Shown: piece after piece, positions 21,227 to 32,300 of the stretch
Numbering within the stretch: the stretch's first letter is position 1
How the letters are laid out: every line of letters begins with the position of its first letter
Assembly: GCF_019059575.1 (NCBI RefSeq)
Contig: NW_024881834.1
Coordinates: 186,001 to 250,000, forward strand
Length of the DNA stretch: 64,000 nucleotides
Source of the DNA: Amphibalanus amphitrite
Taxonomy: Eukaryota; Arthropoda; Thecostraca; Balanomorpha; Balanidae
Reading direction: 5' to 3'
The notes under the pieces: model-generated
The model's input: the letters and a program-made list of their open reading frames with translations, nothing else
Told to the model about the DNA's origin: nothing
Database searches by the model: none
Program-made: the position numbers and the translations under genes

Positions 21227-22954
21227 ATGTCCTCTGACAGCCTTCTCACTGTTACAGAGCAGACTGCAGCCATGGAGGACAAGCCCCCGGCGCCTCCGGT
21301 GCGGATGGCCAGTGTGCGGTCGGGCGGCGGTGACCGCGCGCCCGCCGACCTCCTGGCCGGCCAGCTCTCCCGGCCACTGCCCAAGGAGCCCGACGACGAG
21401 CGAAAGCGCCGCCTCAAAGCCAAGGTCACCAAGAAACACTTTGACAAGCCGGCTATATCCTATCCGACCAATTTCGAGCACACGGTGCATGTTGGCTTTG
21501 ACCCGACCACTGGCGAGTTCAGCGGCATGCCCGAGGCGTGGGTGTCGCTACTGAGCAGCTCCAACATCAGCATCCAGGAGCAGAAGAAGAACCCACAGGC
21601 GGTCATCGACGTGCTCAACTACTACGACGCCTCCAACAAGGACAAGGAGCACCCCAAGTACATGGTGCCCAAGTCGGCCGACCACAGTCACGGCAGCTGG
21701 GCGTCGCCGACGCGCTCTCCGCGGCCCAGCATCGGCTCTCAGCCGGGCAGCACGGCCGGCGCGGCGCTGCCCGGCTCGCGACACACCTCGTCGGCCTCGA
21801 CGGCCACGGCCAGCACGCCGGACACGGCCTCGGCAGAGGTGGCCGACGAAGAGGAGGACGAGCCCGAGGAGGCGTCCCCGCCGCCGCCGCCGGTGGCCGC
21901 CCGGCCCGAGCGCACCAAATCCATCTACACTCGGCCGCTGGACGACGAGCCCACGCTGCCGCCGCCGCCGACACCGCCCACCAACGGCGCGCCGCTGGAC
22001 ACCAACAAGAACCCGACGGCGGCGCCGTCTACACCGGCGCGCAGCCGCGCCAAGAGCAAAATGACCGACGAGGAAATCCTGGACCGACTGCGCTGCATTG
22101 TCACCGTCGGAGATCCGCACCGCAAGTACACCAAAATGGAGAAGATCGGCCAGGGTGCGTCTGGCACGGTGTACACAGCCATCGAAACGGCCACCGGCTG
22201 TGAGGTGGCCATCAAACAGATGAACCTCTCCCAGCAGCCCAAGAAGGAGCTCATAATCAACGAGATCGTCGTCATGCGGGAGAACAAGCACCCGAACGTG
22301 GTGAACTACCTGGACAGTTTCCTGGTGGGTGAGGAGCTCTGGGTGGTGATGGAGTATCTTCCCGGCGGCTCGCTGACTGATGTGGTGACCGAAACATGTA
22401 TGGACGAGGGACAGATCGCGGCAGTGTGTCGCGAGGTACTCCAGGCGCTGCAGTTCCTGCATGTCAACCACGTCATCCACCGGGATATCAAATCTGACAA
22501 CATTCTGCTCGGTATGGACGGTTCGGTGAAGCTGACAGACTTCGGGTTCTGCGCTCAGATCTCGCCGGAGCAGACCAAGCGGACGACAATGGTGGGTACG
22601 CCTTACTGGATGGCTCCGGAGGTGGTCACCCGCAAACAGTACGGGCCCAAGGTGGACGTCTGGTCCCTGGGTATCATGGCCATTGAGATGATAGAGGGAG
22701 AGCCGCCCTATCTGAACGAGAACCCGCTCCGGGCGCTCTATCTGATCGCCACCAACGGGCGGCCGGAGATCAAGGAGCGAGACAAGCTCTCTGCCCAGTT
22801 CCAGGCGTTCCTTGACCTCTGTCTGGAGGTGGACGTCGACAAGCGGCCGACGGCAGCCGAGCTCCTCAAACATCCGTTTATGAAGACGTGTCGACCGCTG
22901 GCCAGTCTGCATCCGCTCATACTGGCGGCCCGGGAGGCGATTCGTGGTCACTAG
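21227..22954 (+). CDS. PAK: group I p21-activated serine/threonine kinase (PAK1/2/3 type)
   Basis: PAK is a Rac/Cdc42 effector kinase that controls actin, adhesion and MAPK signalling. Counting from the ATG at 21227 (575 residues): a Nck-binding PxxP motif [11 protein letters not shown] near residue 16-26; a CRIB motif [14 protein letters not shown] at about 77-90, followed by the autoinhibitory region ([20 protein letters not shown]); a Pro/acid linker with the PIX-binding-like segment [15 protein letters not shown]; and a kinase domain at about 301-555. The kinase domain has GQGASGTVY, Lys330 in VAIK, Asp420 in HRDIKSDN, Asp438 in DFG and activation-loop Thr454 in TTMVGTPYW. All catalytic residues are intact. 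The whole coding region is one exon. An acceptor at 21197 precedes it and the frame stays open between acceptor and ATG, so a short upstream coding exon cannot be excluded. A start at 21272 is also possible. Confidence 0.96.
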   Translation: MSSDSLLTVTEQTAAMEDKPPAPPVRMASVRSGGGDRAPADLLAGQLSRPLPKEPDDERKRRLKAKVTKKHFDKPAISYPTNFEHTVHVGFDPTTGEFSGMPEAWVSLLSSSNISIQEQKKNPQAVIDVLNYYDASNKDKEHPKYMVPKSADHSHGSWASPTRSPRPSIGSQPGSTAGAALPGSRHTSSASTATASTPDTASAEVADEEEDEPEEASPPPPPVAARPERTKSIYTRPLDDEPTLPPPPTPPTNGAPLDTNKNPTAAPSTPARSRAKSKMTDEEILDRLRCIVTVGDPHRKYTKMEKIGQGASGTVYTAIETATGCEVAIKQMNLSQQPKKELIINEIVVMRENKHPNVVNYLDSFLVGEELWVVMEYLPGGSLTDVVTETCMDEGQIAAVCREVLQALQFLHVNHVIHRDIKSDNILLGMDGSVKLTDFGFCAQISPEQTKRTTMVGTPYWMAPEVVTRKQYGPKVDVWSLGIMAIEMIEGEPPYLNENPLRALYLIATNGRPEIKERDKLSAQFQAFLDLCLEVDVDKRPTAAELLKHPFMKTCRPLASLHPLILAAREAIRGH

Positions 22955-22959
22955 CCGCC

Positions 22960-23150
22960 CGGTGACGAACGGTGACCTTTGGTGGCCAGCCGTAGCCCTC
23001 GGTGACCTGTGGATACCTTCGGTGACCTCTGGTGACCCGTGGTGGCGAGCGGTGGCTCTCAGTGACCCGTGGGGACCCTGGGGGACGAACCATGACCTTC
23101 AGTAACCCGTGGTAACCCTCGGTGACCTCTGGTGGCCTCTGGCAACCTCA
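22960..23150 (+). repeat. degenerate GGTGACC-type tandem repeat in the PAK 3' UTR
   Basis: Immediately after the PAK stop the sequence consists of short imperfect repeats of the type GGTGACCTCTGGTGACC, CGGTGACC and GGTGGCC, at about 9-18-base spacing, for roughly 190 bases. It should be transcribed as the first part of the 3' UTR. Confidence 0.7.
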
Positions 23151-24661
23151 GCGGTCGCCGCGGCCGCCTCTCCGATGACTGCCGTCAGTGGGAGCAATCC
23201 CGACACACGGGAGTTCCGAGACACGTCACATTTTTGTGGCCTCTCGCCGCCGGCTGCGTCCGAGCGCGTTCGGCGCTGTCTCCAGTCTGTCTGTCCGTAG
23301 GCAGAGTTGATTGTCTGTCAGCAGACGTAACCTCCAGGCGACGCGCAGTCTCCAGAGAGTAGAGACAGACTTACACACTGTATCCAGTGTCCGACAAATG
23401 CGTACTGTATACTGTATAGAGCAGAGGCGCTGACACAGCAAGTGTCTGACGTGTACAACAGACACAGCTTGCTAGGCGGGTCCGTCACGCAGCCAGTCGC
23501 CTCTCGGTCCTCAGTTGCCCGCGCCGCGTCTCTCAGCGCCTATCCAACGTGCAACTCTGACAGAAAAGTGTTCTTGGGTCCGGAGACTGACGAGGGAGGG
23601 AGGGAAGGAGAGAGCGATCGGCCGGCGCGCAGCGACATCGAATCTCAGCGTCTCATGGTCTAGGCCGCTGGCGTCTTTTAGCGGGGCAGCAGCAGCGCGC
23701 AGCACTCGTGTCGTTTTGTAGCTATCTAGTTGAGTTAGGCAGCCTACGCGCGGGGACGACCAGCCTAACATAGATGAGGGCGGCCGGGACCGCCTCACGC
23801 ATGTTAATAATCGTATTGGCAATCTTCAGCTGCTATAAGAAGATTTCGTGATAACCATATCCTTTACTAAATAGCTTCTCAGTAGTAGCATGTTCTTGCC
23901 AATTGTGTTGAATGATTTGTTTTCCGCCGCCGACACTGACAAATAGGGACAATAAAACGTCTTATACTGAATTTATTCGAATGAGTGTACGTCATATTTT
24001 GACAGAACCCTTTGTTTTTGAATAAACACCGAAAACCTTACGGTCTTTGTCGTATGCAATATTCAGTGTTTTCACGTAACGACAGCGTCGGCCGCCGCAC
24101 ACGTCTCACAGTCATGCGAAGGTCGGTGGGACGCCCTGTGTGCTGCCCCTCGGTCAAGTCCGCTGGTCAGCCCCCCCCCCCCCCCCGTAACCAGACCGCC
24201 CGGAGTCGGACGTCCGAGTCAGCATGAAGTCTCAGTGTCAGCGGCGGGTCGGTACATTCAAGATACCTATAAATAACAACAGCTGACGGGCGGAGCGACG
24301 GTCTGCGTCCGCACCGCCGCGCCCGTACCGGTCAACCAGCCTGAGACATGGTGTCTGGTGGGAAAGTGTGGAACACGAACTGAAGAACGTGACGGTATGA
24401 GCACTGCAACGCGGCTCAAAACTGCGCCCAGCGGCGTGCGGGGAGTGACTCATTCACGCGGCTCATTCCCTGGAGTTTGAGTTGAGTCATGAACTCATGA
24501 GACATAAAGGAAGTGTGCCCAGGATTTATAGGCTTTTGTCACCGGCCCCCTAATCCGTTCTCTATTTAGCGCAACAAGATGCGGTCGCTCGACTTCGAAT
24601 TCCTTGAGAATCAGATTGATTGAGGATTTTGGTACATCTAAAGATAGTATGCACTGATTTG
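23151..24661. other. PAK 3' UTR and intergenic sequence
   Basis: The sequence continues the PAK 3' UTR to a canonical poly(A) signal at 23951. Beyond it lie about 700 bases without a recognisable gene, including a 16-base run of C near 24173. Reading frames here lack conserved motifs. Confidence 0.5.
23951..23956 (+). terminator. poly(A) signal AATAAA for PAK
   Basis: AATAAA lies about 1 kb after the PAK stop codon in a locally AT-rich stretch. A second, AATAAA within GAATAAACACC, lies near 24020. Confidence 0.6.
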
Positions 24662-24667
24662 TTTATT
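24662..24667 (-). terminator. poly(A) signal for the 25.7-36.4 kb gene
   Basis: TTTATT on the + strand (AATAAA on the - strand) lies about 1 kb beyond the stop codon of the gene ending at 25658. It is the first canonical signal I see in that direction. Confidence 0.45.
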
Positions 24668-25657
24668 TCCAAAACAGGCAGTAACATTACATAAAACACA
24701 CATTTTGAAGATATCTACTCATATCCCGCACGGCCATAGCATACCATACGTTCGCACACGGGTCCGGACCTCACCGAGACTCTTGAGATAACTGCACAAC
24801 GACCCCCACTCCGCACGAGCGCGCGAGCGCCGTACCCATATACATTAGCTCACGTGCTGTACCCTCAACTGTGTGTCAACTGCGCACGCCATTCACTTTG
24901 GACGGCAGAGCAGTCAGAGAGAGTGGGGGAAAAGTTGGGTAGAACACGGAGGGTATTCGGCGCTGGTGGGAAGGGATAGGTTTCGCTCTCACTTCACACG
25001 CGATCGCAGCAAGACAGCCAGACAGGTCACAGTGAACACATCGATTGCATATGAAGTGTCGATGCGACATAGTGTAACTTGAAGATCCCTCTGTCAACCG
25101 CCAGGGCCGAGGATTCGTACAGGACACGAAATCAGGTTCAGCTGTCATGATTGGTGGCTTATTCACGTGACACGAGGCAAGATTGGTAGATTCACTGCTA
25201 AGAAGCAAAACGGTCCAAAACATCGAAGACAGTAAACACAACATAGCTAAAAACGCTTACCAAAGCGTCTCTTGAAGTAAAATGAGCAAAAGACACTCCA
25301 TCTTGCGAGAAGGCGTCGCAAACTTGGTATCCACGACAAGAATGGTCGCAGCGGTTGAACAGAGCCCATCACATACGGCAGATCCTCGACCCCGGCAAGA
25401 CACGAAGCTCAGATGAAAACTCGGTAACTAACAGTTTGTCAACGCGTGTTCAATAAATAACTGCACACGCACACGCACGCGCACACCGGAGAGGGATGAG
25501 GGCTGGGCTGAGCTGAGCTGGGAGAACCGCTGTCATCAGCCAGCGACCCCCCAGCGCCCGCCGCCACACCCGCCCTCTATATTTGTACCCGCGTCTGCAG
25601 TTCAGTTCTGGTTGGCGCCACCGTCCACAGGTGGCGCTAGTTGCCGCCGGTCGCCGG

Positions 25658-28600
25658 TCACTGGCCCGACATCGGCGGTTTGGGCGGATCTCGACTCCGA
25701 CTGGGCGAGTCGGAGCCATTCGAATCTGAGGAACGGAGCGAAACAGGCGTTACTATCTAAAACATTTCAGCAAATATTTCACAGAATTAATATTCTTGTC
25801 AGTCGACAAATAGGTCGGTAATCGAGCATGAAAACGACGGTAAAAGGGCTTGTAGATATACGGTAGTCGAGCCACGGGCCTCAGCAGCGTATAAAATAGG
25901 TGAAAATTGCCGGCCATCGGCGCCTGTTTTAGGCGGAGACTTGTGACGGAAAACCTGACTTGCCATCCCAAACGTGTTCGAAAGAGGCCGATAGCATAGC
26001 AACTGCTTTGTAGAATAAATCATCTTAATCAGTGATTAAACGTTCATTTGACTCACCTACGTCGTCTTTTTGTATGCGCACTATATCGTCTTTACCGACT
26101 TTCCGTTTCCGGGCCGCCGCCGCGTCCTTCCCCAGCGGCGACTCGGTCTCCGGCGGCGTCTCGGCTGGAACAGCAGTGGCAAATCGTTAGTCAGCTCTAA
26201 CATGCTAATAATGAGACAATCGGCTAAGCTATCGCGGTTGATCACAATTGACACCAGAAAGATGAACTAAAGGAAGTCCCCAAGACTGTTCATCCAGAGA
26301 GCATACTACAAATTAATGAGACGTGATGTCTTCCCGTCACAATAACGCAGGCATTGCATTCCCAATCTGAAATTTACGTGCTCAGCTCTCTTCCCAACTG
26401 AGATTGACACGTCAAGCCCCGTAGTCGCATAGGTGACCTATCCGTGCTTCTATCCTCAGGAACTGAAATCCTTCTCCCCCACGCCACAACCCCCTTCCGG
26501 GCTGGACAGGCAACTTTATCTCATGCGGGCTGCCCCTTGGAGCGGCACCGCTGCTCCCGAGGGAGCGCACCCCGTAGCCGGGTGCAGTGAGTGCCTTGGG
26601 GCTGGGTGGCCTGTCCTCTGGACGGGCTCAGCCCCGGCGACTCACTAGGGTGCCTGCCCAGACCAATGTCTCCCCCTAATTCCTATCATCCTTCCGGCTC
26701 TGCAATGGTCTTGTCGACCGAAAGGGCCTAACCCAACAAAACAAACAAACAAACAAACAAACAAACAGTCGCATAGGTCATCCCGATAACAGAGTTGGTC
26801 CCTTCAATACCTGAGTTTATGTCGACTGGCAGACAGCGCTTTTTGCCTTTTCTCAGAGGCGAAGCCACGCCTCCGATCTTGGAACCACTGGAAGCAAGAA
26901 AAACGGTGTTATCGACTAAAATACGAGGAACCGGACGACCAAAACAAAACAAACCCGACCTTGTGCCGAGCGTGCAGCTCGCATAAAAGTAATCAAAACA
27001 TTCAAAAATGACGAAAAGGTACACATACTCGTATCTAACCAGTTAAACAAAACAGACCAAACACAGATTCATTTCCCAAACAGCTCGCTCGTCGCTATCA
27101 GCCCGGCCGACATACGGATTGAGCGCTGCGGGGCTGGCGGTGGGGTCTGCCGACCCGCCCCCGATGGTGGGGCCGGCCGAGCGTGGCCTCTCCGAGGTGT
27201 CACCGTCGAGAGGAGCGGAGGCGACGGGCACGGAGCTCCTGAGAACGGGTGACGACGAGTGGTTAGAGGCGAGGTTATACTGAGAGTTTGATAAATACAA
27301 ACAGGGAGCATGTGCGCAAAGGGGGAATATGTGGATTGCAGAGTCACACAGGAGACACACAGTTCACACTCCGCAGTACCGGTCAGGATAAAGGTGAAAA
27401 CACAGTTGTTAGGAAGTGTACTGTGCATACCGCACATGTATTATGGATACCGGCTCTGATGGAGGAGATAGTTCAAAGAGATTGTGCCGAGTGTTTTACC
27501 AGAGAGAGACGTAGCAAGACCGCTGATGCTAGGCTGGGAAGCTTAACAGTTCAGCTGAGGGGGCGGAGGCCGGGCATGGTCCACGCGGCAGATTGCGAAC
27601 CATGTAGCCCCGTTGATAACATCGTGGCACTTGGAGACTGGGGTTATGACTTTCTGGTCGGCTGATTGGCAAACAACTGGAGTTACAGCGAGTTGACAAA
27701 GAACAAATGCAGGAAAGTGAGGAAACATCAAACAAACATGTGGGAAAGCGTGGAAATGGTCTCGGAACGGAAGTAAAAACCATGGCAGACAATAACGTCG
27801 ATAAATAGGTAGTATGGAAGCTAGTGAACATAGATGGAGTATCCACAGGAAAATAACACACCTCGGTGAGTCCAAGAATAGAACAATAATGTCACAAAGA
27901 CATTCCGTTCGACGTAGCAACGCTAGAAGCTAAGATTGCTTTTAGGGAGTTGACGTAACGCCCGAACGTCCGAGCGTAAAAAGAGTTCGCTCCTAAAATG
28001 CCGGTGATTCCCGTCAAATAACATCTAAGCAGCTTATCCGACGTTTCCACTAATTTCCTCGAGTTCAGTAGTTGTCATGGAAACTGACATCGCTGGCATC
28101 TGCCCAGCAACGCTAGCGAAAAGGATCTGTATGACTCCCGTCTCCTACACCCTGTCCTGACACAATACATCAAGAGTCAAGTGTGTTTCTCAGCTCCCAG
28201 GAAGTTCAACGCACTCGCGGTGGACGGGAAGCGGTCATTTCTGAGTCGGCCGGAAGGACAGGGCACTGCTCTCTGAGGAGACTCGCGTTAGTCACGGCAC
28301 GGGTCAACGCCACGGGTCAACGCCACGGGTCACGAACTCGTGCCCGGGGGGGGGGGGGTTCAGGCAGGCGGCTGGAAGTGACCCAGAAATAACGGCCGGT
28401 GGGGCTACAGCTCAGCTGCGCAGTCGAGATCAGATGCTACTGGAGTAGTTGAGAATCCGGGCGGCGATACACGTCACTGCAATTTGGAGCCATGCTAACA
28501 GCTCACTCTCCCTGATTGGTAGACATGGGATGAATTTGTGGGGAAAATGTCTATACTGGAAATGCTTCCTACACTTGAATAGAGTAAGGTTAGCGACAAC

Positions 28601-29328
28601 TCTACCAGCGAAATTGCTATTCGGTGTTACGTCAGTGATTCGGCGCCACCGTTCTATACTTTTCGTAACGATGGTTTTATGAACACCGACCAATTACAAC
28701 TGTCAATATATGCATCGTCATGCATTCGCTGCAAAACAGCAAACAAACTACATTTCTGACGACCCCGCTGACCCCATCCGACAACCACAACCTAACAAGC
28801 CCCGCGCTCGCCCCCCCCCCCCCCGTTCTCTCCCTCCACTCACCTGTCCGCCGGGGCTCCGCGCTCTGCCCGTTCCCTGTTGCTCTCTCTCGCCGGCGAC
28901 TGAGCTGCGAGTCTCTCCTCCGCGGTCGACTGCTGCGACTGACCCAGGACGGGGCTCCCGCGCTCGGCCGTCGCCTGATCGCGCCGGTACACACTGTCAA
29001 TCACCCGATTGATGGCCTCCGACATGCCGATTTTCACCTCCACGCCGTCCCCATCTGGCCGCTCGGTGCCGGTGCGTTCCGCGGCCGCGTGCACGGCGGC
29101 AGAGGCGGCGGCCGTGTCACCGAGTCGCTGTTCCACCGGGCCCGGCCTGACCCTACCCGGAGCGACCGGTGAGCGCGCCGGTTTGCTCATGTCCATCGCC
29201 ATATCCTGCGCGTAATGTCGCGAGTCCGCCGGCGGCGGCGGCGGCTTGGTCGGTGTTTTCTGCGGTCCACCGACCAGCGCGGTCGGCACACTGGTCACAC
29301 TTTGAACCGTCACTGTGTTGGAGACTTT

Positions 29329-29359
<31 letters not shown>

Positions 29360-32300
29360 CGGCCGGCCGGCTGCTGCCGCGAGTCGAACTCGTTGGTGAA
29401 CCACAGCCGCAGCGGGTCGCCCTGCCGTTCCGTCTCGGCGGGGTCGCGCGGCGGCAGCATGCCCTCTACCACCCTGTCCATCAGGCTCGAGAACTGGACC
29501 TCCGTCTCGGGATCGGACGGCAGGGGCGCCGGCGGCGGCCGGGTCGAGCCGCGCCCGGTGGTCGCCGGCGCCGACACCTGTACCGGGGGCGGCGCGGAGA
29601 TCTGAGAGGGCGCCGGCGCCGCCGTGGTGGCTGCTAACGTCAGGTTCAGCGGCTGGGCGTCGTCCGAGAGGCGCCGCTTGGAGCCGCCGTTGACGCTGCC
29701 GTTGGCGGTGCCCAGCGGCGCTCTGGGAGCCAGGTGGGCCGGGTGGTGCGGAGGGTGCGCCGCCGGAGCGGAGTGGTGGTGGGCAGACGGTGGAGCTGGT
29801 TGCGGCGGCGGGCCGGGCGCCGCGGAGATCGCAGGACCCGTCCGCTCCGTCGGAGGCCGAGACATCTGTCGGGCAGAGGACGTCGTCAGAGCGGGCCTCG
29901 AGACTAAATCGTTTACTCTGCAGTTCTGCACACCGGGGAAATCCCAACAAGGACACGAATATAAACAAAAACCATCCAGTGCAAGTTCCATGATAAAACT
30001 CGCTACATCCCTATCAAACGACTCTCGCAGCGAGTTCTAGCAATTACCAGCATATCGCTTACAAACACTGGCTAGTTATCCAACCGCAATAAAACGGTCC
30101 TCGTCCCATCCCAACCCCCTCATTTCCATACAAGCCCCGAATGGCATCCCCTACCCGCTCCTCCGCCACGCCACACCGGACTTTCCGCTGCACCGACCGA
30201 CCAACTCCAGTTTCTCGCCGAAGTCACGACTGGACGGCCATGACCCAGCCAGTCTGCCGACTGACATTCTCAACATGGTCGGAGAGTTCGCAGCCTGCAA
30301 ACGAGCCCGTGTCCCTAGTCCAGTTGGGCGGCACGAAATGATCTAATCCGGGGCGGCCGCTCGGGCGAGACAAGAGCGCGCCGCCGTCAGCCAGCGCTGG
30401 AGTGTATCACCGAGAGCTATGATCAGTGTGGATGGAGATGGAATGGCTACATCACCGTTCTGGCATACCGGTTTGTCTTGCCGCCTTATTTGGTATTTAA
30501 TCATTTGAAGTGACGGATTGAGATTCATCTCACGCCATATTATCTTTTATAACAAAGAGCCTACTAGACACAAAATGCGACTGTCTGTCTGTCTGATCAA
30601 AAATCGACGCTTTTATAAGCCGTTAACGAAGTAACGTCCGTTGGTTATCACCCTGTCAGCTCCTATCGCCCACCGATTGCAACACCGTGTCGCCGGGCGG
30701 CATTGTGAACCAAGGTAGTCAGACGGGAGGCCCGCCAGCTGTACGGGCGCTGCACCGACACCGGGTGACAGCACCGAGCGCCCCAACACCGAGCGCCGGC
30801 CACCGGCAGCGGACAAAGGGCACCGATCAAAAACAACGCGACACATGCCGGTTCTTTTCGCGCGGCACCCCGACAGCGACAGCAGGAGAAACATACGCCA
30901 AACCAGCGTAATCACAAAAGACGGATAACACACAATAGAGAATGTATGAAGAGTGCCGATTGTTAATCCCTCCGTACAGAGATTAATGATGATCATTAAT
31001 GAGTGAACAGGATTAACCAGCAGCAAACGTCGCAAATCACGCGGTAAACAGTTCGGGAATGTGCTGCCGGTCTCTGCCGTCGTAGCTCTAAAAGAAAAGG
31101 TCACTGTACTCGAGCAAAACCACAAATAAGGATAGAAAGTCGGCGCCATAGTCACACAAAACAAACGAATGAAAGAATCAATACAAATAAGGAAAATATA
31201 TAAGGAAATATACCAACACCAAACAACAAGTCACAGCTCACGAAAGGCCCAGGACAGCTCTGATACAAACTGACAATCAGTAGTCTGTTCGTGTGTTGTT
31301 TTCCTCCGACAACTCCAGAGTTGTTCTTCAGACAAGTCCTCCCACCTCCGCACTAAGAGAGAACCAGAGGAGGCTCAACCGACCGCCGGCGGTGCCAACA
31401 GCTCACTGCGGGCTGCTGTCGGGGCCGACGGTACCTGACCTCCCCCTCCCTCCCCATCGACGTCGACGCAGGTGCGGTGCGCACGGTACAACCCCCGCCG
31501 CTCGGCTGGTTGGCGCGCGCTGATACGTAAAAATCACCGCATCCGGATTGTTCAATGCACCGTGCAGAATTATATTAAGCAGGGATGCGGAGCCGGAGCC
31601 GGAGCCGGAGCCGAAGCCGCCGGAGCCGGCATATTTTGCCCGGAGCCGGAGCCGGAGCCGGAGCCGTGAAACAATATAGCCCGGAGCCGGAGCCGGAGCC
31701 GGAGCCGCCAAAAAAGGGGGCGACTCCGGCTCCTTTTTATTTTTTGAAGAGGAAAAAAAATAATTGACCTAGTTCGGTTTGACAGTACAAGGCAGTAAAC
31801 CATATCGTACTATTGGTCTCAATATAAGTGCCCAGGCGACCTGTAGTTTTGATGCGGTGAATACCCTCACCCTCGCCACAATGCGAGTAGGGGTGGCGCT
31901 GGCTGGGAGGAGGGGTGCACTCGGCCCGAGTTGTGGCGAGGGTAATGGTATTCACCGCATCAAAACTACAGGTCGCCTGGGCCCTTATCTTGAGACCAAT
32001 AGTACGTCATGGGCCATCAAGTGCATGGAAAAGCCGAATATCCCCAGTATCCCACAGTACGCAATCAACTTCCTGTCTGCTCCTCCCCCCCCCCTCACGT
32101 CTACTGCATCCCCAGAACATGAGGACCGGTCATCAGGTGACGGCCATTGTTTTGAAGCCAGTGCAGTGGACTGCGACTCCCAGCATCGTCTCTTCCCCCC
32201 CCCCCCACCCCCACCCCCCAATGCAGCCGAGATGGGTGTCAGCTTACGATGGTCCAGTGAACTCCGATTCGCGGCGACTGCGTTTCCAATGCCATCGCTT

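Noticed and set aside
21548..22951. 467-codon open frame antisense to PAK
   Set aside because: It is the mirror of a GC-rich conserved kinase exon; its codons lack any family motif, and PAK is certain on the other strand.
28840..29991. A separate single-exon gene starting MELALDGF at 29991
   Set aside because: A good acceptor at 29866 and phase agreement with exons on both sides show the coding exon starts at 29865; the upstream part is intron.
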